Shown here: positions 33,081 through 43,594 of the stretch, in pieces
Numbering within the stretch: the stretch's first letter is position 1
Layout of the letters: every line of letters starts with the position of its first letter
Assembly: GCA_965644295.1 (NCBI GenBank)
Contig: CBFFRP010000198.1
Span: 1 to 64,000, forward strand
Origin: Paraphysomonas bandaiensis
Lineage: Eukaryota; Chrysophyceae
Length of the DNA stretch: 64,000 bases
Direction: 5' to 3'
Translations under genes and position numbers: made by a program
Notes under the pieces: model-generated
Told to the model about the DNA's origin: nothing
Database searches by the model: none
What the model saw: only the letters and a program-made list of their open reading frames with translations

Positions 33081-33348
33081 TGTCAAGTTATAACACAATT
33101 GGATGATTACTAAGTTAACTGGACGAGTATTCACTCATTAATCAAGTTAAGATAAGAGAAGATTATAATAAATATAATAAGCAATATATCACGTTATCTC
33201 TACTACCACTCATTTCTAGTACGATCTTACATCGTCATGATATCACTTCTCATAATACAGCTCATCACTACTGTATTCTCCAGTAACCGTCATAATTCCA
33301 ATATCTTAGAATTACAGCTTTTAATTGCTCAAACAGCAAAACTCAACA
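33081..33348 (-). repeat. Copia-3 3' LTR
   Basis: 268 bp. Plus strand starts TGTCAAGTTATAACACAATT and ends AAACTCAACA. Next to it (33349 onwards) is the polypurine tract in complement. Its partner is 34988-35083 plus 35912-36080. Confidence 0.88.
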
Positions 33349-33524
33349 CTCCCTCTCAATTCAAAGCTGTACATTGAATTGTCAAACCACGAGTCATAAC
33401 TGACGGGCGGATACGCAACCACCAAGACCTCATGAGCTGTACATTGAATCTTCACATCGCAAGACATAATTGACGGATACTATGTAGATTGAATCCTCAC
33501 ATCACGAGACATAACTGACGGGCA

Positions 33525-33590
33525 GTATTACAGCTTTTAATTGCTCCAACGGCAAAACTCAACACTCCCTCTCAATTCAAAGCTGTAGAT
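33525..33590 (-). repeat. Duplicated LTR-edge/polypurine segment inside Copia-3
   Basis: ACAGCTTTTAATTGCTCCAA through CTCAATTCAAAGCTGT repeats the LTR start plus polypurine tract found at 33313-33371, so part of the 3' end was tandemly duplicated. Confidence 0.75.
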
Positions 33591-33796
33591 AGACTCTTCA
33601 TATCACGAGACATAACTGACGGATACGCAACCACCAAAAACCTCATAGGACAAACCGGTGGACGTATGACTCCGACGTTTCAGCAAGTCTCACCATAGAC
33701 AACACATCTGAAAGATCTTCTGTCTCTGATAACAGCACGTATGGTTTCTTATCCTTGTCACTGAGATCAATCACACCACATCATTCAACTTCAACG

Positions 33797-33905
33797 CTAA
33801 GTTGCGAGCACCCTGGCTGTCAGGAAGAATGGAGTGGGTTCGTACAACAATCGAAGTCCCACTTCGACCAACACCCCCCGAAGCCACACCAGTTCCTGCA
33901 TGCCA
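33797..33905 (-). pseudogene. Copia RNase H remnant in Copia-3
   Basis: Minus-strand codons read MQELVWLRGVLVEVGL and later EPTPFF, matching the Copia-1 RNase H segment MQELVWLRGVFKELGL and KPTPFF. It is flanked by unrelated frames. This is the only recognisable enzyme piece in the element. Confidence 0.8.
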
Positions 33906-34978
33906 GCAGACTGAAGCAAATCAAGGCAATTAACAAACTTCGCATATATTGTGACTTTTGGTCTCTCTACAATTAGACATATTATGTTAGTTATTAGAAC
34001 AGTCACTGTCATCACACAGATTGACAATCTCCTCATCATAAAGGTTTACCTCACCCAGGGTGGACACACTAGTCAACACCCGTACGCTTACCACACAAGT
34101 CTCCCTAGACTCAGCAGGTACAGTCTCACAGACACGATTCACGCTGATCTCACTAGACTTAGTATACACAGTATCACTAGGCAAAGTACGAAGGGACATT
34201 CTCTTCCCTGGAATCTCATCCGCCGTATAGACTTATTGGGCGCACCACCCGAAGCCGGCGTGTAGATGAAGATCCACCCCTTTTTCCATCACAAAAACGA
34301 GGTTTTTATAGTACAGCCGTCTCACTAGATACAGCACCCGCACTACTCTCTGGCAAAGTACGAAGGGACACTCTCTTCCCTGGAATCTCATCCGCCGTAT
34401 AGACTTATTGTGTGTTCCCCACGAAGCCGGCGTAGATGATGATCCACCCCTCTTGTCGACACAAGAACGAGGTTTTTAGTACAGCCGGCGGTTATACACG
34501 TCTATATCGACTATACGATGGCCGAACTCTGCAACAGCTCGAACCAGTGGGTCACTCTTGACAACAACCGCCTCAAGCTCATCATCGATAGCACTCCATC
34601 TATCTCATGAGGAACTACTCTCATCATATATAACACAATGGACACGACTCCTGATCACTCGCACCCCCATCGATAGCACTGCACCCCAATCCACACAATC
34701 AGACACATAACTGAATCACCGTGCTCACACTACATCCACACGCGATATTAGACATCATTCTGATAAATATATGGGGTCTCTCCAGAGGGTTCATACATCA
34801 TCAATCCAGTCTACTTTTTCTGTCTTATGTTCGTATGAATAACCCCGATTTTCAAAAATAATACTGGTTTTATATCCTATATACTGTATGTTTCTACTGT
34901 ACACAGCAGTATCACTCCTACTTCTCTGTCCAGTTTCATTCCAATGGTCACACTTCAGCTGTTGCTTCCAACTACCAT

Positions 34979-34987
34979 CCGCTACCA
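34979..34987 (-). promoter_or_regulatory. Primer binding site of Copia-3
   Basis: Next to the 5' LTR end, the minus strand reads TGGTAGCGG. It is the same initiator tRNA-Met type as in Copia-1, and again an ATG is formed across the LTR junction (ACATGG). Confidence 0.8.
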
Positions 34988-36080
34988 TGTCAAGTTATGA
35001 CACAATTGGATGATTTACTAAGTTAACTGGACGTGTATTCACTCATGAATCAAGTTAATATAAGAGAAGATTATAATAAATATAATATAGTTATATTTAA
35101 CCACGGGCAATAAGGAGGCTATATCGTCCCGCGCTCAAAATTTTGAAACGAGGGCAAAAAGCCCGAGTTTTAAAATTTTGACAAGGGACGATACTCCTTA
35201 TCCCTAGGTTAAATTGTAGCTTATCCTCATGACGTTGAAAAGTTAATATTACATTGTATAGCTATTTGTAGCATGCTTGCTGTATAAAGACATAGATGTT
35301 CCCTGATTAACATTAAGAACAAAAATGAGAACTCATATAGTTTCAAATCAATGATATGTATACTGTAAGTGTGATGATGAATGTGAACAGTTGAAGGTGA
35401 AAGAGAGGCTTCTTATTCCCTTAATTAGCATCATCATCACATTTATATACAGCAGGCTTTACCTTTTCAAGTACATCTGATCGAATGATGTGTGTATGAT
35501 ATGAGGCACACAATATCATGAGAAGCACGATATGGCTCAAATTCTGAAAGAACTGGGTGCCACTGCTCCTAACCAGCTATATAGCATCAGATATGGTCTC
35601 CTGTAATGTTCTTGAAGTTTTTTCGAAGTCCTGGATATGAAGACAGATCACTTGCACTGACAGCAGTCGAAGGATGGAATATAACTTGAAGTGTCTAATG
35701 GTTTAACTCATGATTGTGGGTTCTCTATAATTGTGTGTACTATAATGAAATCACATATATACGACTGTCATTATCATACTTTGGATAGAAGTGAGCTTCT
35801 GTTGAACCCAATATTGAAGTTGAATGTCTATATTTGCCCGGTGCTGATATGAGCGCCCTGTTGAGACAAAATCAGGTCAAAAAAAGCTTTTTTTGAGACA
35901 AAATGGGGATAAGCGATATATCACGCTATCTCTACTACCACTCATTTCTAGTACGATCTTACATCGTCATGATATCACTTCTCATAATACAGCTCATCAC
36001 TACTGTATTCTCCAGTAACCGTCATAATTCCAATATCTTAGAATTACAGCTTTTAATTGCTCAAACAGCAAAACTCAACA
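34988..36080 (-). repeat. Copia-3 5' LTR split by an 830-bp insertion
   Basis: 34988-35083 and about 35912-36080 together reproduce the 268-bp LTR. The intervening DNA is foreign. The join implies a 3-bp duplication (ATA or TAA), which would suit a Harbinger- or Mariner-like DNA element, but its ends show no clear inverted repeats. Confidence 0.8.
35097..35216. repeat. Large imperfect hairpin (foldback) in the LTR insertion
   Basis: The left arm runs AACCACGGGCAATAAGGAGG to TCAAAATTTTGAAAC. The right arm is GAGTTTTAAAATTTTGACAA to ACTCCTTATCCCTAGGTT. The arms are about 50 nt with a loop near GGGCAAAAAGCCC, itself a small hairpin. It may be a MITE nested in the insertion or a structural terminator. 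Confidence 0.75.
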
Positions 36081-36085
36081 TTGTG

Positions 36086-36340
36086 ATAATTTCAATGACG
36101 ATGTATGTTACGGACTTACTACCTTCTGTACAACAGCACCGACGGATCGCGCAAGTAACATCAGACCTTGCTAAGTGCAACGAAGTCGCATTGATGCTAC
36201 AGAAATCGTCTGTAGATCATTATGTTGTGCGTAGCATGTTCGACAAACTTATTGAAAACTTTCCAGATATCATTGTATATAATAGGCACCACAGTATATT
36301 ATGTTTTAAGGGAGGTCCCTTAATAGTAGATCCCATCTAA
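36086..36340 (+). pseudogene. Probable transposon-protein fragment interrupted by Copia-3
   Basis: Open codons from the Copia-3 flank to TAA at 36338 read VTSDLAKCNEVALML, VVRSMFDKLIENFP and so on. The pattern (short helix, then VR-MFD-LIE-FP) recalls a segment common in oomycete hAT-like proteins. It has no start codon of its own because Copia-3 inserted here. The identity is uncertain. Confidence 0.4.
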
Positions 36341-36821
36341 ACTAGTGGATTTATAGGCTATCCGGACTAATAAAATTAATTGGGTGCAAGGAATCCATAT
36401 GCGGGAGCAACGAACAGGAAGTGTAACACAATTGCAAATAAAATGAAAATAGAGAGTGATAATAACATCTCCTATTCATCATTACATCAGTATTTATTAC
36501 TAGTTTACATATCATATACTCTCGCTGTCAACACAATGCTCTTCACTGGACATGTTTATAGATATCACAAGCAACATACATGTGTGGACGTGAGTTCGCA
36601 ATATCTCCCGAGGCCCACGAGACCTCTGAAAGCGTCGTGACGCAGTTATAGGACCGCGCAGACATAAACCATAAGCAAGCAACATAATATTCAACACCAG
36701 ACACTTTGAGTCTGGGATAATCCTTTTCTACTAGAGTCTACAATACCGCTCTGCAATATCTTTCAAGCATACACAGATTCATACCCACAAAATAAATATG
36801 GCAACCGAGAATCGCACCAAC
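36341..36821. other. Intergenic, no gene recognised
   Basis: Between the transposon debris and the stop codon of the lipase-GTPase gene; probably includes its 3' untranslated region. Confidence 0.4.
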
Positions 36822-39800
36822 TCACAGGTTTTTACCATGCAGCGTATCCGCCACCCATCGAGCAACTTCATTGGGAGTTAGCACTAAGGATCCTCGAATG
36901 TCATCATGTATCGGTGGATCATCAGGATGCAAGAAAGCTGCTAATACACGAGGGAAATAGACACTCTCTCTTGTCGATCGGAGGTCCATAGGATATCCTC
37001 TTGCCAGAGCACTTGTTATCTGACTTTGAATCCGAGTTCTAAAGTTGGGGTCAGCATACCCTTTCCTTTGAATTAAGCTATCTGACTTGGTAATACAAGT
37101 CATCGTAGGTATTGACGGGGAGGGAGGTTTTGGTCTCTCAATTCGTGATATGCTGCTTGTGGCAAACCCAACGTCCCATTTATTAAGCTCTTTTTGACTG
37201 CAAACAATGATACTGGCAGACGCCATCTGCCCATACAAATCGTTCACTTTAGCAATAGATTCACTTTCTCTAACGGCAACTTCAGTAGTATCCCCTAGCC
37301 CAATCGTATCAAGCACACAAAAACTCTTGGGAACACCATTGGAATCAACACCAGTGCACGGGAATATCTCGGGTACAGAAGTTCGTGATTCATATCCGCC
37401 TCCATACGAAAGATGATTTGGACAAGATCGCATATTTTCCCGCAGTGCTGTCTTTCCACTTTCAGTAGGCCCGCGAATCAGCACAATTGGCATTTGTTTT
37501 ATGGCGGCTTTGAGAGTAGCACTTAAAACAATCAATTTGACTCGTCTGCTTATAACCTCTACTGCGTGTACGGAGAGTAATTCATTCTTTTGATGTAACT
37601 TCATAACTTTAGTGGGATTTTTGATGTCCACATTGAAACGATCTCGACCAGGAAACAAACTGTTCACCATATTCTGGTAGTCATCAACGTTTGAGTTCTC
37701 CGTCAGCTCCCAACACCGCGCGCAGGCGTTTTTAAAAGCTCTATCCTTTTCACATAGACTTGCGTCATTTGGATATCTTACTTTTAACTGATCACAGAAT
37801 GCATCTCGAAGGCAAGAACTTGAGACTAGGCAACGCTGTGACCACCCCTCGGAAAGTTCGTTGGCTGCAATTGCAGCCAGGGCACAACCATACCCTACAC
37901 CTCCAGCAATCAGAGCAATCGGAGTGCTTATGACAGCTACAACAGCCGTTGCAGTCAATAGTGCAAGAGACCCCAACAAAGTGCACTCGGATGCTAATAC
38001 AATGATTTCTTGGACATGAGGAGATCTTAAGAACCTTTCGATAGATGCTTCAGCGGGACCTCCATCTTCTCCAGACGGGTTGAAGAACAACCAGATAGGG
38101 GAAATGAATGTGGTCAGCGGTCCAGCTACTCCCACCATCAGTTTTTTCAGAAACAAATCATAAGTGTCTTTAGACTCGCTGGGCATGAGCATATCTCTTG
38201 CTTCGAAAAGTTCGTGACATATTAGACCCAGAATTTTCCCCAACACCAGCACATCATCCGCTTCTTCATCGTCGCGTATGGTCATCAAATCATATCCAGA
38301 AATGGCCAGTTGTGGTTTGCTATGAAATATATTGCTGTCAAATATCAAGTCGGGGAAGTCTTCTACAAATTTCTGCAAATGCATGGGCAATGTGAACTCA
38401 GGATCACACTTCTTCTTCTCCTTCTGATGCTCCAAAATACTTTTACTGTAGCATTTCGCTACGGCCTGTCCCTTAAAGCTGGCTTGCAGGATCGACTTTA
38501 TTTGAGAATAATGATCCTTCAGCCACCATTCAGCGAGGGGTGAGCCAAACACAAACCCCACTTCAATAGGAACGGTTTTAAAAATATTGATCACCACATT
38601 GCGCAGATTATCAAATTCTTCACTCACGTCTCTTGACACCGCTGTAACGTCTCTGGTCAGTGTAAGTATATGACATGCGTAGTACAACATAGACTGAAGA
38701 TTATTGTGGTTAATTGGTGGGTCGTCGTGAACAATCGTTACGTTGAGGTGGTCACTTTCTTCATTCCACGCAAAGAAAGAGCTGGTGGTGAATTTACATG
38801 TTCCAACGGCAGGCTGAAACTTACTTGGGCGAGGACTAGTTGGACCTGATATAAATAACGCCTTCGAACTTATGTAATTCACAGTGCAATCACCTCTCGT
38901 GTCTATGTGTTCAATGAATCCACACTGTTTCTTCTCCTTCTCGCGCACTGATGAAAAACAAAAGAAGTCTCGCACGCCATACAAATACTCTCCCTTGACT
39001 TCTACAGATACCTTTCCTTCATGGATGACATCACGCAGCACCAGTTCATGAATGACAGGTTTCTCCAGCGTCAGTTCATCAGGAACTTTGCTCGTAAAGC
39101 TGTCATCGAGATCGGGGAAGTTAAGCCGTGACATGTAGGAGCTTCCTAATTGGTGAGCATCCCTTATCCGGGTAGAAATAGTAAACTCCGAGATATCGAA
39201 AAGTTCAGTTACAGCTGCATCAGAAAGAGAATGAAACTGATCTTCACTATTAACCTTGAAAAAAGTGCCAATCGGCCGATAAGTAATCAAATCTAACACA
39301 AAGTTCGAGCCGCGCACAAAATTCCCGGCAGCTGTACCCAATTTGTTTCCAAAGTCTCTGGCAGATACTACCAACATCTCTTCATTCATAAGAGATTGCA
39401 CCAAATTCACAACGCTACCGGCACATGCCTTTAAAGTAGCACTCGCCGTTCGCTCCAGCACTTTTCCAGTTATGTAAGCTAGTACGTGCTGTGTCCACGT
39501 CAATACTTTAGGAACCACATCTTCAGAATGGACAAAGTTCCAGAAGCGGGATTTCAAGGTATCGTTCATACGATCAACCAGCTCTCCACTTGCAACCATG
39601 GGTGAACCGAAAGTTATGCATCGAATTTTTTTTCTATACTTACTTTTGTTTGCGTGATTATTAAACTCATCAAAAAGAGATATGGCCAGCAACTGGGCGA
39701 CAGCACCACCCAGGGAGTGTCCAGTTATCACAATTTCATCGCCCAATACAACGCGGTCATATAAATAACTCAGTGGGAGTTTGCTCATGCGGCTATACCA

Positions 39801-40166
39801 TCCGGAATGAACTTGTCCCGGTTTCTGAAAGGATGGCCAGGCTGAAGCATTCGCTGCCCAATCAGCTGCCCGATGGCTTCCACGGATAGCAAGATAAGTT
39901 ACATTCTGATAAGTTACATTCTGGGTAGCATCAAGTTGCAACAGTTGTTCATTATCGGGATTATCGATCAAATATTTTCGCTCAGCTATCAGGTAATGAC
40001 CTTCACTGTCTTGATCTAATTCATTCGATACCAATATTCCAGTGAAACGATGTTGCGTGGAGCTTAGATTAGCTTTGATTCTGGCAGCATCCGCTGTGTA
40101 GACTTGCTCACAGAGAGTGCCACAGTCAAAAACTACACGCTGCATATTAAAGTCAACAGTTGCCAT
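36822..40166 (-). CDS. Lipase (class 3) - membrane hairpin - P-loop GTPase fusion protein
   Basis: 1114 aa from one uninterrupted exon. The N-terminal lipase_3 domain has AIRGSHRAADW (about 93-103, oxyanion region), VHSGWY, the nucleophile elbow GHSLGG with Ser151, ITFGSPMV and an Asp in SEDVVPK; a catalytic His candidate is in FHSLSDA. The middle (about 370-725) is unrecognised. A long hydrophobic hairpin rich in Ala, Gly and Val spans about 727-770. The C-terminal domain (893-1114) has a P-loop GPTESGKT (899-906), DTIG (953-956) as G3, and TKSD (1026-1029) as G4, so it is probably a TRAFAC-type GTPase. It likely hydrolyses membrane lipid under nucleotide control. It contrasts with its neighbours in having no introns. 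The exact family is unknown. Confidence 0.85.
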   Translation of the reverse strand: MATVDFNMQRVVFDCGTLCEQVYTADAARIKANLSSTQHRFTGILVSNELDQDSEGHYLIAERKYLIDNPDNEQLLQLDATQNVTYQNVTYLAIRGSHRAADWAANASAWPSFQKPGQVHSGWYSRMSKLPLSYLYDRVVLGDEIVITGHSLGGAVAQLLAISLFDEFNNHANKSKYRKKIRCITFGSPMVASGELVDRMNDTLKSRFWNFVHSEDVVPKVLTWTQHVLAYITGKVLERTASATLKACAGSVVNLVQSLMNEEMLVVSARDFGNKLGTAAGNFVRGSNFVLDLITYRPIGTFFKVNSEDQFHSLSDAAVTELFDISEFTISTRIRDAHQLGSSYMSRLNFPDLDDSFTSKVPDELTLEKPVIHELVLRDVIHEGKVSVEVKGEYLYGVRDFFCFSSVREKEKKQCGFIEHIDTRGDCTVNYISSKALFISGPTSPRPSKFQPAVGTCKFTTSSFFAWNEESDHLNVTIVHDDPPINHNNLQSMLYYACHILTLTRDVTAVSRDVSEEFDNLRNVVINIFKTVPIEVGFVFGSPLAEWWLKDHYSQIKSILQASFKGQAVAKCYSKSILEHQKEKKKCDPEFTLPMHLQKFVEDFPDLIFDSNIFHSKPQLAISGYDLMTIRDDEEADDVLVLGKILGLICHELFEARDMLMPSESKDTYDLFLKKLMVGVAGPLTTFISPIWLFFNPSGEDGGPAEASIERFLRSPHVQEIIVLASECTLLGSLALLTATAVVAVISTPIALIAGGVGYGCALAAIAANELSEGWSQRCLVSSSCLRDAFCDQLKVRYPNDASLCEKDRAFKNACARCWELTENSNVDDYQNMVNSLFPGRDRFNVDIKNPTKVMKLHQKNELLSVHAVEVISRRVKLIVLSATLKAAIKQMPIVLIRGPTESGKTALRENMRSCPNHLSYGGGYESRTSVPEIFPCTGVDSNGVPKSFCVLDTIGLGDTTEVAVRESESIAKVNDLYGQMASASIIVCSQKELNKWDVGFATSSISRIERPKPPSPSIPTMTCITKSDSLIQRKGYADPNFRTRIQSQITSALARGYPMDLRSTRESVYFPRVLAAFLHPDDPPIHDDIRGSLVLTPNEVARWVADTLHGKNL

Positions 40167-40890
40167 GCTTCAGTATTCAGAAACAGTATATGCCGTAATA
40201 AGATTGCTGTAATGAAATATTCGCACTTGTTCTGCATACTAGTGCAGTTGTTCTGCATACTAGTGCACTTGTTCTGCATACAAGTGGTATCTACATACAC
40301 GCTGTAGAGAAGAGAAAGGGTAGAAATCATTAAAAAATCGTGAAAAAGTACCTTTTACATATAATTCCATAACTTTTTAATTTCAACAACCGAAATACTG
40401 CGATTTTAACAAAATCCTGAAATAATTATTGTGAAAAACAGTCATTTTAGTGCCTCTCATCGACATGACAAGTGGACTTTTTCATTCCTTGGGAAGAAAG
40501 TGTAGTTTTCACATTACAACCACAGCACACACTCCAACGACTTGAAAAGATGCTAATATCTTCACTATAAAAAGTGGCGCTTAGCTTAGCATAAATTCAA
40601 TTTACCACACTTATCGCATGTGATGTCAGGATTTTAGGAAATATATACTGTCTCGTTGGTTATGTATGGTAGTGGGGTGACTGTATAGTACGAATAGTGG
40701 TATGGTATACGCTGCCTGTCATGTAATAGTGGAATCATATCATCACACTAACGGTCCAATTGTTACATATCACTGACAAGAACACAGAGAACAGCGATCG
40801 GAAGCGCTCAGGAGGTAGTCTCAAAGCGTCTATGCACGAAGACAGAAAGGTATTACGGCGGCATGATGAAACTATTCTCTCAATGATGGA
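40167..40890. other. Upstream region of the lipase-GTPase gene
   Basis: No gene. Contains the 22-bp triple repeat listed below, then AT-rich DNA. Confidence 0.45.
40225..40288. promoter_or_regulatory. Three 22-bp direct repeats 60-120 bp upstream of the start
   Basis: TTGTTCTGCATACTAGTGCA occurs twice and a third, degenerate copy follows (TTGTTCTGCATACAAGTG). The core TGCATACTAGTGCA is nearly palindromic. The position immediately upstream of the lipase-GTPase ATG suggests a regulatory site, but binding is not demonstrated. Confidence 0.45.
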
Positions 40891-40896
40891 TATTGA

Positions 40897-41510
40897 AAGT
40901 CTTTTTATTTAGCAATAGGCGTTAAAATCCAGCACCAATATAGTGGCTAGTTGAATGCTAGACATACTAGTTAGACCTCTACCCATAACTAATCAGCACT
41001 AATTCCATTATCCTACTATTTGACGCTACGGAAGCTACTTGTTCGTCGCCGCAAGCACCAAGGTGCTACCACTTCCGTTCTTAATGTTGTTTGTGAGTTT
41101 CGCCCTGCTCGTGTGTCTTTGGACTCACTGGCGCGTGTTGTCTGGGGGCCTCCCCTTGGGATAAGGTTCCATCAGGCTCTGAAGTACAGGGTTCTGCATT
41201 AAGGTCCGAAGTGTACCTAGCACTAGATGTGTGTGCTGAGAGGTGAGTGGTGTGGTGGAATGTGGCGTTGTCTCCGTCAGGCATAGGTGGAGTTGCCGGA
41301 GACGGCGTCGTTGTCTAGGACCTGATGGCTTCATGCGGTCCGGTGCTTTGTTCCTGCGTGTATGAGAGGTGGGGTTCGTGTGTGCGGTGGACGGTGTTCC
41401 AGTCTCGAGTCGTCTTTGGACTCCTAGTAATTGTAGCACCCTTGGGCGTTTCCATTTCTGTCTCTGAATGATGGATACGAGGCATACATGAAGATCTACC
41501 AGTAGTCTCT
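40897..41510. mobile_element. R1 element, diverged copy
   Basis: Starts ATATTGAAAGTC, then TTTAGCAATAGGCGTT, TGCTAGACATACTAGTTAGA and GTCGCCGCAAGCACCAAGG, matching the R1 copies at 30573 and 62697 over about 300 bp before losing similarity. The plus-strand frame (LVRRRKHQGATTSVL) is retained and runs to 41202. Confidence 0.75.
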
Positions 41511-41559
41511 TCATTGTACCACTCTCATACTGGAGAGTTTCCGAGTGATACTTTGATTG

Positions 41560-41855
41560 AAGTTTTTGGTCATATGTATTGGTAACGGAAGTGACTACAT
41601 TCTGGATGAAGAAAATATTTTCTACAACTCAGTAAGCAATATCCGGTAAAATAGAGGCACTTCATATTACAGTCCATCTTCAGTTCATATGGATGACGGT
41701 TTATGCAATAGTTTAGATGGAAGTGCACGCAACAGTTAGTTGGCAATCTGCAGTTCATATGAGAGTGCATGCAACAATCATTCAGATGACATTTTATACC
41801 ACGGTTCAGATGAAAGTGTATGGAACAGTTTAGATGACAGTGAGTCACGTGTACT
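41560..41855. repeat. Degenerate 36-bp tandem repeats
   Basis: Spaced GTTTAGATG-GACAGT / CAGTTCATATG units recur about every 36 bp. Read on the plus strand they give a decayed 12-residue repeat (NSLDGSARNS, WNSLDDSES) with stops. They may be a fragment of an old repeat-containing gene. Confidence 0.45.
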
Positions 41856-41932
41856 ACCTTTTAAAAGGCAGTTAAAAGGTAAAAGTAATGGTATAGTTCA
41901 GCACTTCAAAGTAAATTATTACTATATGGCAG

Positions 41933-42480
41933 GGCTAGGAAACAATATATTGCAAGACTATTGTTAGAGAGCGTTCCAATGTATTAGTATGACTAATCAG
42001 TAAGTAAACACACCCGTACATTCCATTTTTAGTATTAGTCATTAAGATATTAAGATCACATGACAACCAAACCAACTACTGCTTATAGCTAATAAAAACC
42101 CACCACGTCCTCATCCTCTGAGCCATCATCGGTGACGTCAACATCACCATATTCATTCTCAGATTTAATTGAAAGTAGTACGCGGGCAGGCGGGTGGCAG
42201 AATCTCGGTGTTATATGTGTGGTACCATCAAGCCAACTACATTATCTATATTGTGTTAATAGAAGTACTGTATATACATCATGTGTGAGTACTATTTGAG
42301 CTGGCGATATATTAAAACTAGAAAACAAGATCAAAAATAAGCTTTTTCTTATTTTTCTATACATGGACTTATATTTTGTACCCTACGTAATAATGATTGC
42401 AATATATTGTGAGCTACCTTAACAGAAGCAGTATTGAAGAAATTCTTGGTCGGTCCACCAATCAATATATTGCTCCGCTG
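41933..42480. mobile_element. hAT element fragment with intact left terminus
   Basis: Starts CAGGGCTAGGAAACAATATA like the outer hAT at 9675. Its next 200 bp (TTAGTATGACTAATCAGTAA, then AAGATCACATGACAACC) match the nested element at 10070-10250. 42183-42480 is the hAT-derived repeat also found at 24735. The right terminus is lost. Confidence 0.7.
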
Positions 42481-42574
42481 TAACTAATACGAAAAAGGAC
42501 AGGAATACATTCATGAGATTCTTACATATCGATCTGTAATCAGGTAGTAATTTAACAACTAAAACGAAACGGGA

Positions 42575-43072
42575 TTAGTACTTTAGCGAGGTAATCCACA
42601 CTGCAATATCTTCATCTTCACTTGAAAAGGATGCTCCAAAAGGCGTGTTGAGGTTAACCGAAGTGGAAAAATAATCAATTCTAGGATTTCCATCATAATC
42701 ATCGGCAGCCATGCCGAAGCGGATAAAAAAAGGAAATTCCTGAAATGATGCCCAATACTGAAGGCCTATCAATCCAAAACTATCATTTCTCATAACTTTG
42801 ATAAAATGTCCACCACCAACACTAAAAGTTGCTTCCGACTTATTTTCAATCATATACAAGAGTCCATGATGAGCAAATTGTGTTTCACCAAGAACATTGA
42901 TGGCCACTGCTTGCAAGCGGTCCGTCATACTTTTCAAATATCTAAGTGCTCCAGGTATAATAATATGGTAGAGGCTTGATATCCAGATAAGACTCTGAGG
43001 GGTACGTACAGATATACAGATGGATGGATACACAAGATACATACACAAGTGTATGCACTGCTGTATAGACAT
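42575..43072 (-). CDS. Unknown protein, likely last exon of a gene with lost 5' part
   Basis: Coding looks convincing from about 42996 downwards (SLIWISSLYHIIIPGALRYL, later FGLIGLQYWASF and NPRIDYFSTSVNLN), preceded by a plausible acceptor (cctcag). The N-terminal codons from 43072 are low-complexity, so the true start is not there, and a (TACA)n tract lies where the upstream exon should be. The family is unrecognised. Confidence 0.4.
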   Translation of the reverse strand: MSIQQCIHLCMYLVYPSICISVRTPQSLIWISSLYHIIIPGALRYLKSMTDRLQAVAINVLGETQFAHHGLLYMIENKSEATFSVGGGHFIKVMRNDSFGLIGLQYWASFQEFPFFIRFGMAADDYDGNPRIDYFSTSVNLNTPFGASFSSEDEDIAVWITSLKY

Positions 43073-43155
43073 ACCTACATACCTACATACCTACATACAT
43101 ACATACATACATACATACATACATACATACATACATACATACATACATACATACA
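43070..43155. repeat. (TACA)n microsatellite
   Basis: About 85 bp of tetranucleotide repeat with cctaca interruptions at its left end. Confidence 0.95.
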
Positions 43156-43182
43156 ATTATGTATTTGGAAAATGGCATACAC

Positions 43183-43282
43183 AATATTGTAATATTGTAA
43201 TATTGTAATAATGTAATATTGTAATATTGTAATAATGTAATAATGTAATATTGTAATAATGAAATATTGTAATATTGTCATG
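43183..43282. repeat. TAATATTG/TAATAATG tandem repeat
   Basis: About 11 units of 8-9 bp (gtaatatt, gtaataat) in tandem, strongly AT-rich, next to the TACA tract. No coding. Confidence 0.85.
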
Positions 43283-43594
43283 TTACTTGAATTATTGGAA
43301 TTCCAGTGGTATAAAAATGTCGTACTTGGAATTCCTAAAAGTTTATGGTGTTGACTCTACTTCAATATTACTTCAATGTAGCTGTTTACATATATATATG
43401 TACGTATATAAGTATATAGGTATACTCTACTCCACTGTCTATATATAGAGCATCTGTGTATAGGATAGTACGTACATGAACGTACATGTATATGTATGTA
43501 TCTATTGCAACATCTAGCTATAGACATACATACATATATATATACATACATACATCCCAAACATCTCTCATAACTCTATTCAACACACTTTATC

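Larger units (their letters stand above)
33081..36080 (-). mobile_element. Copia-3: non-autonomous copia element with perfect target duplication
   Basis: On the minus strand: 5' LTR at 34988-36080 (interrupted by an insertion), primer binding site, 1.6-kb internal region, polypurine tract (TTGAGAGGGAG) and 3' LTR at 33081-33348. The LTRs run TGTTGAGTTTTGCTG to ATAACTTGACA. TTGTG occurs at 33076-33080 and 36081-36085, a 5-bp target duplication typical of copia. The internal region holds only an RNase H scrap and tandem copies of the 3' region, so it must have been mobilised in trans. Confidence 0.9.

Noticed and set aside
41125-41514. 129-codon minus-strand frame in the diverged R1 copy
   Set aside because: Basic, low-complexity and not conserved in the other R1 copies; the plus-strand short frame is the conserved one.
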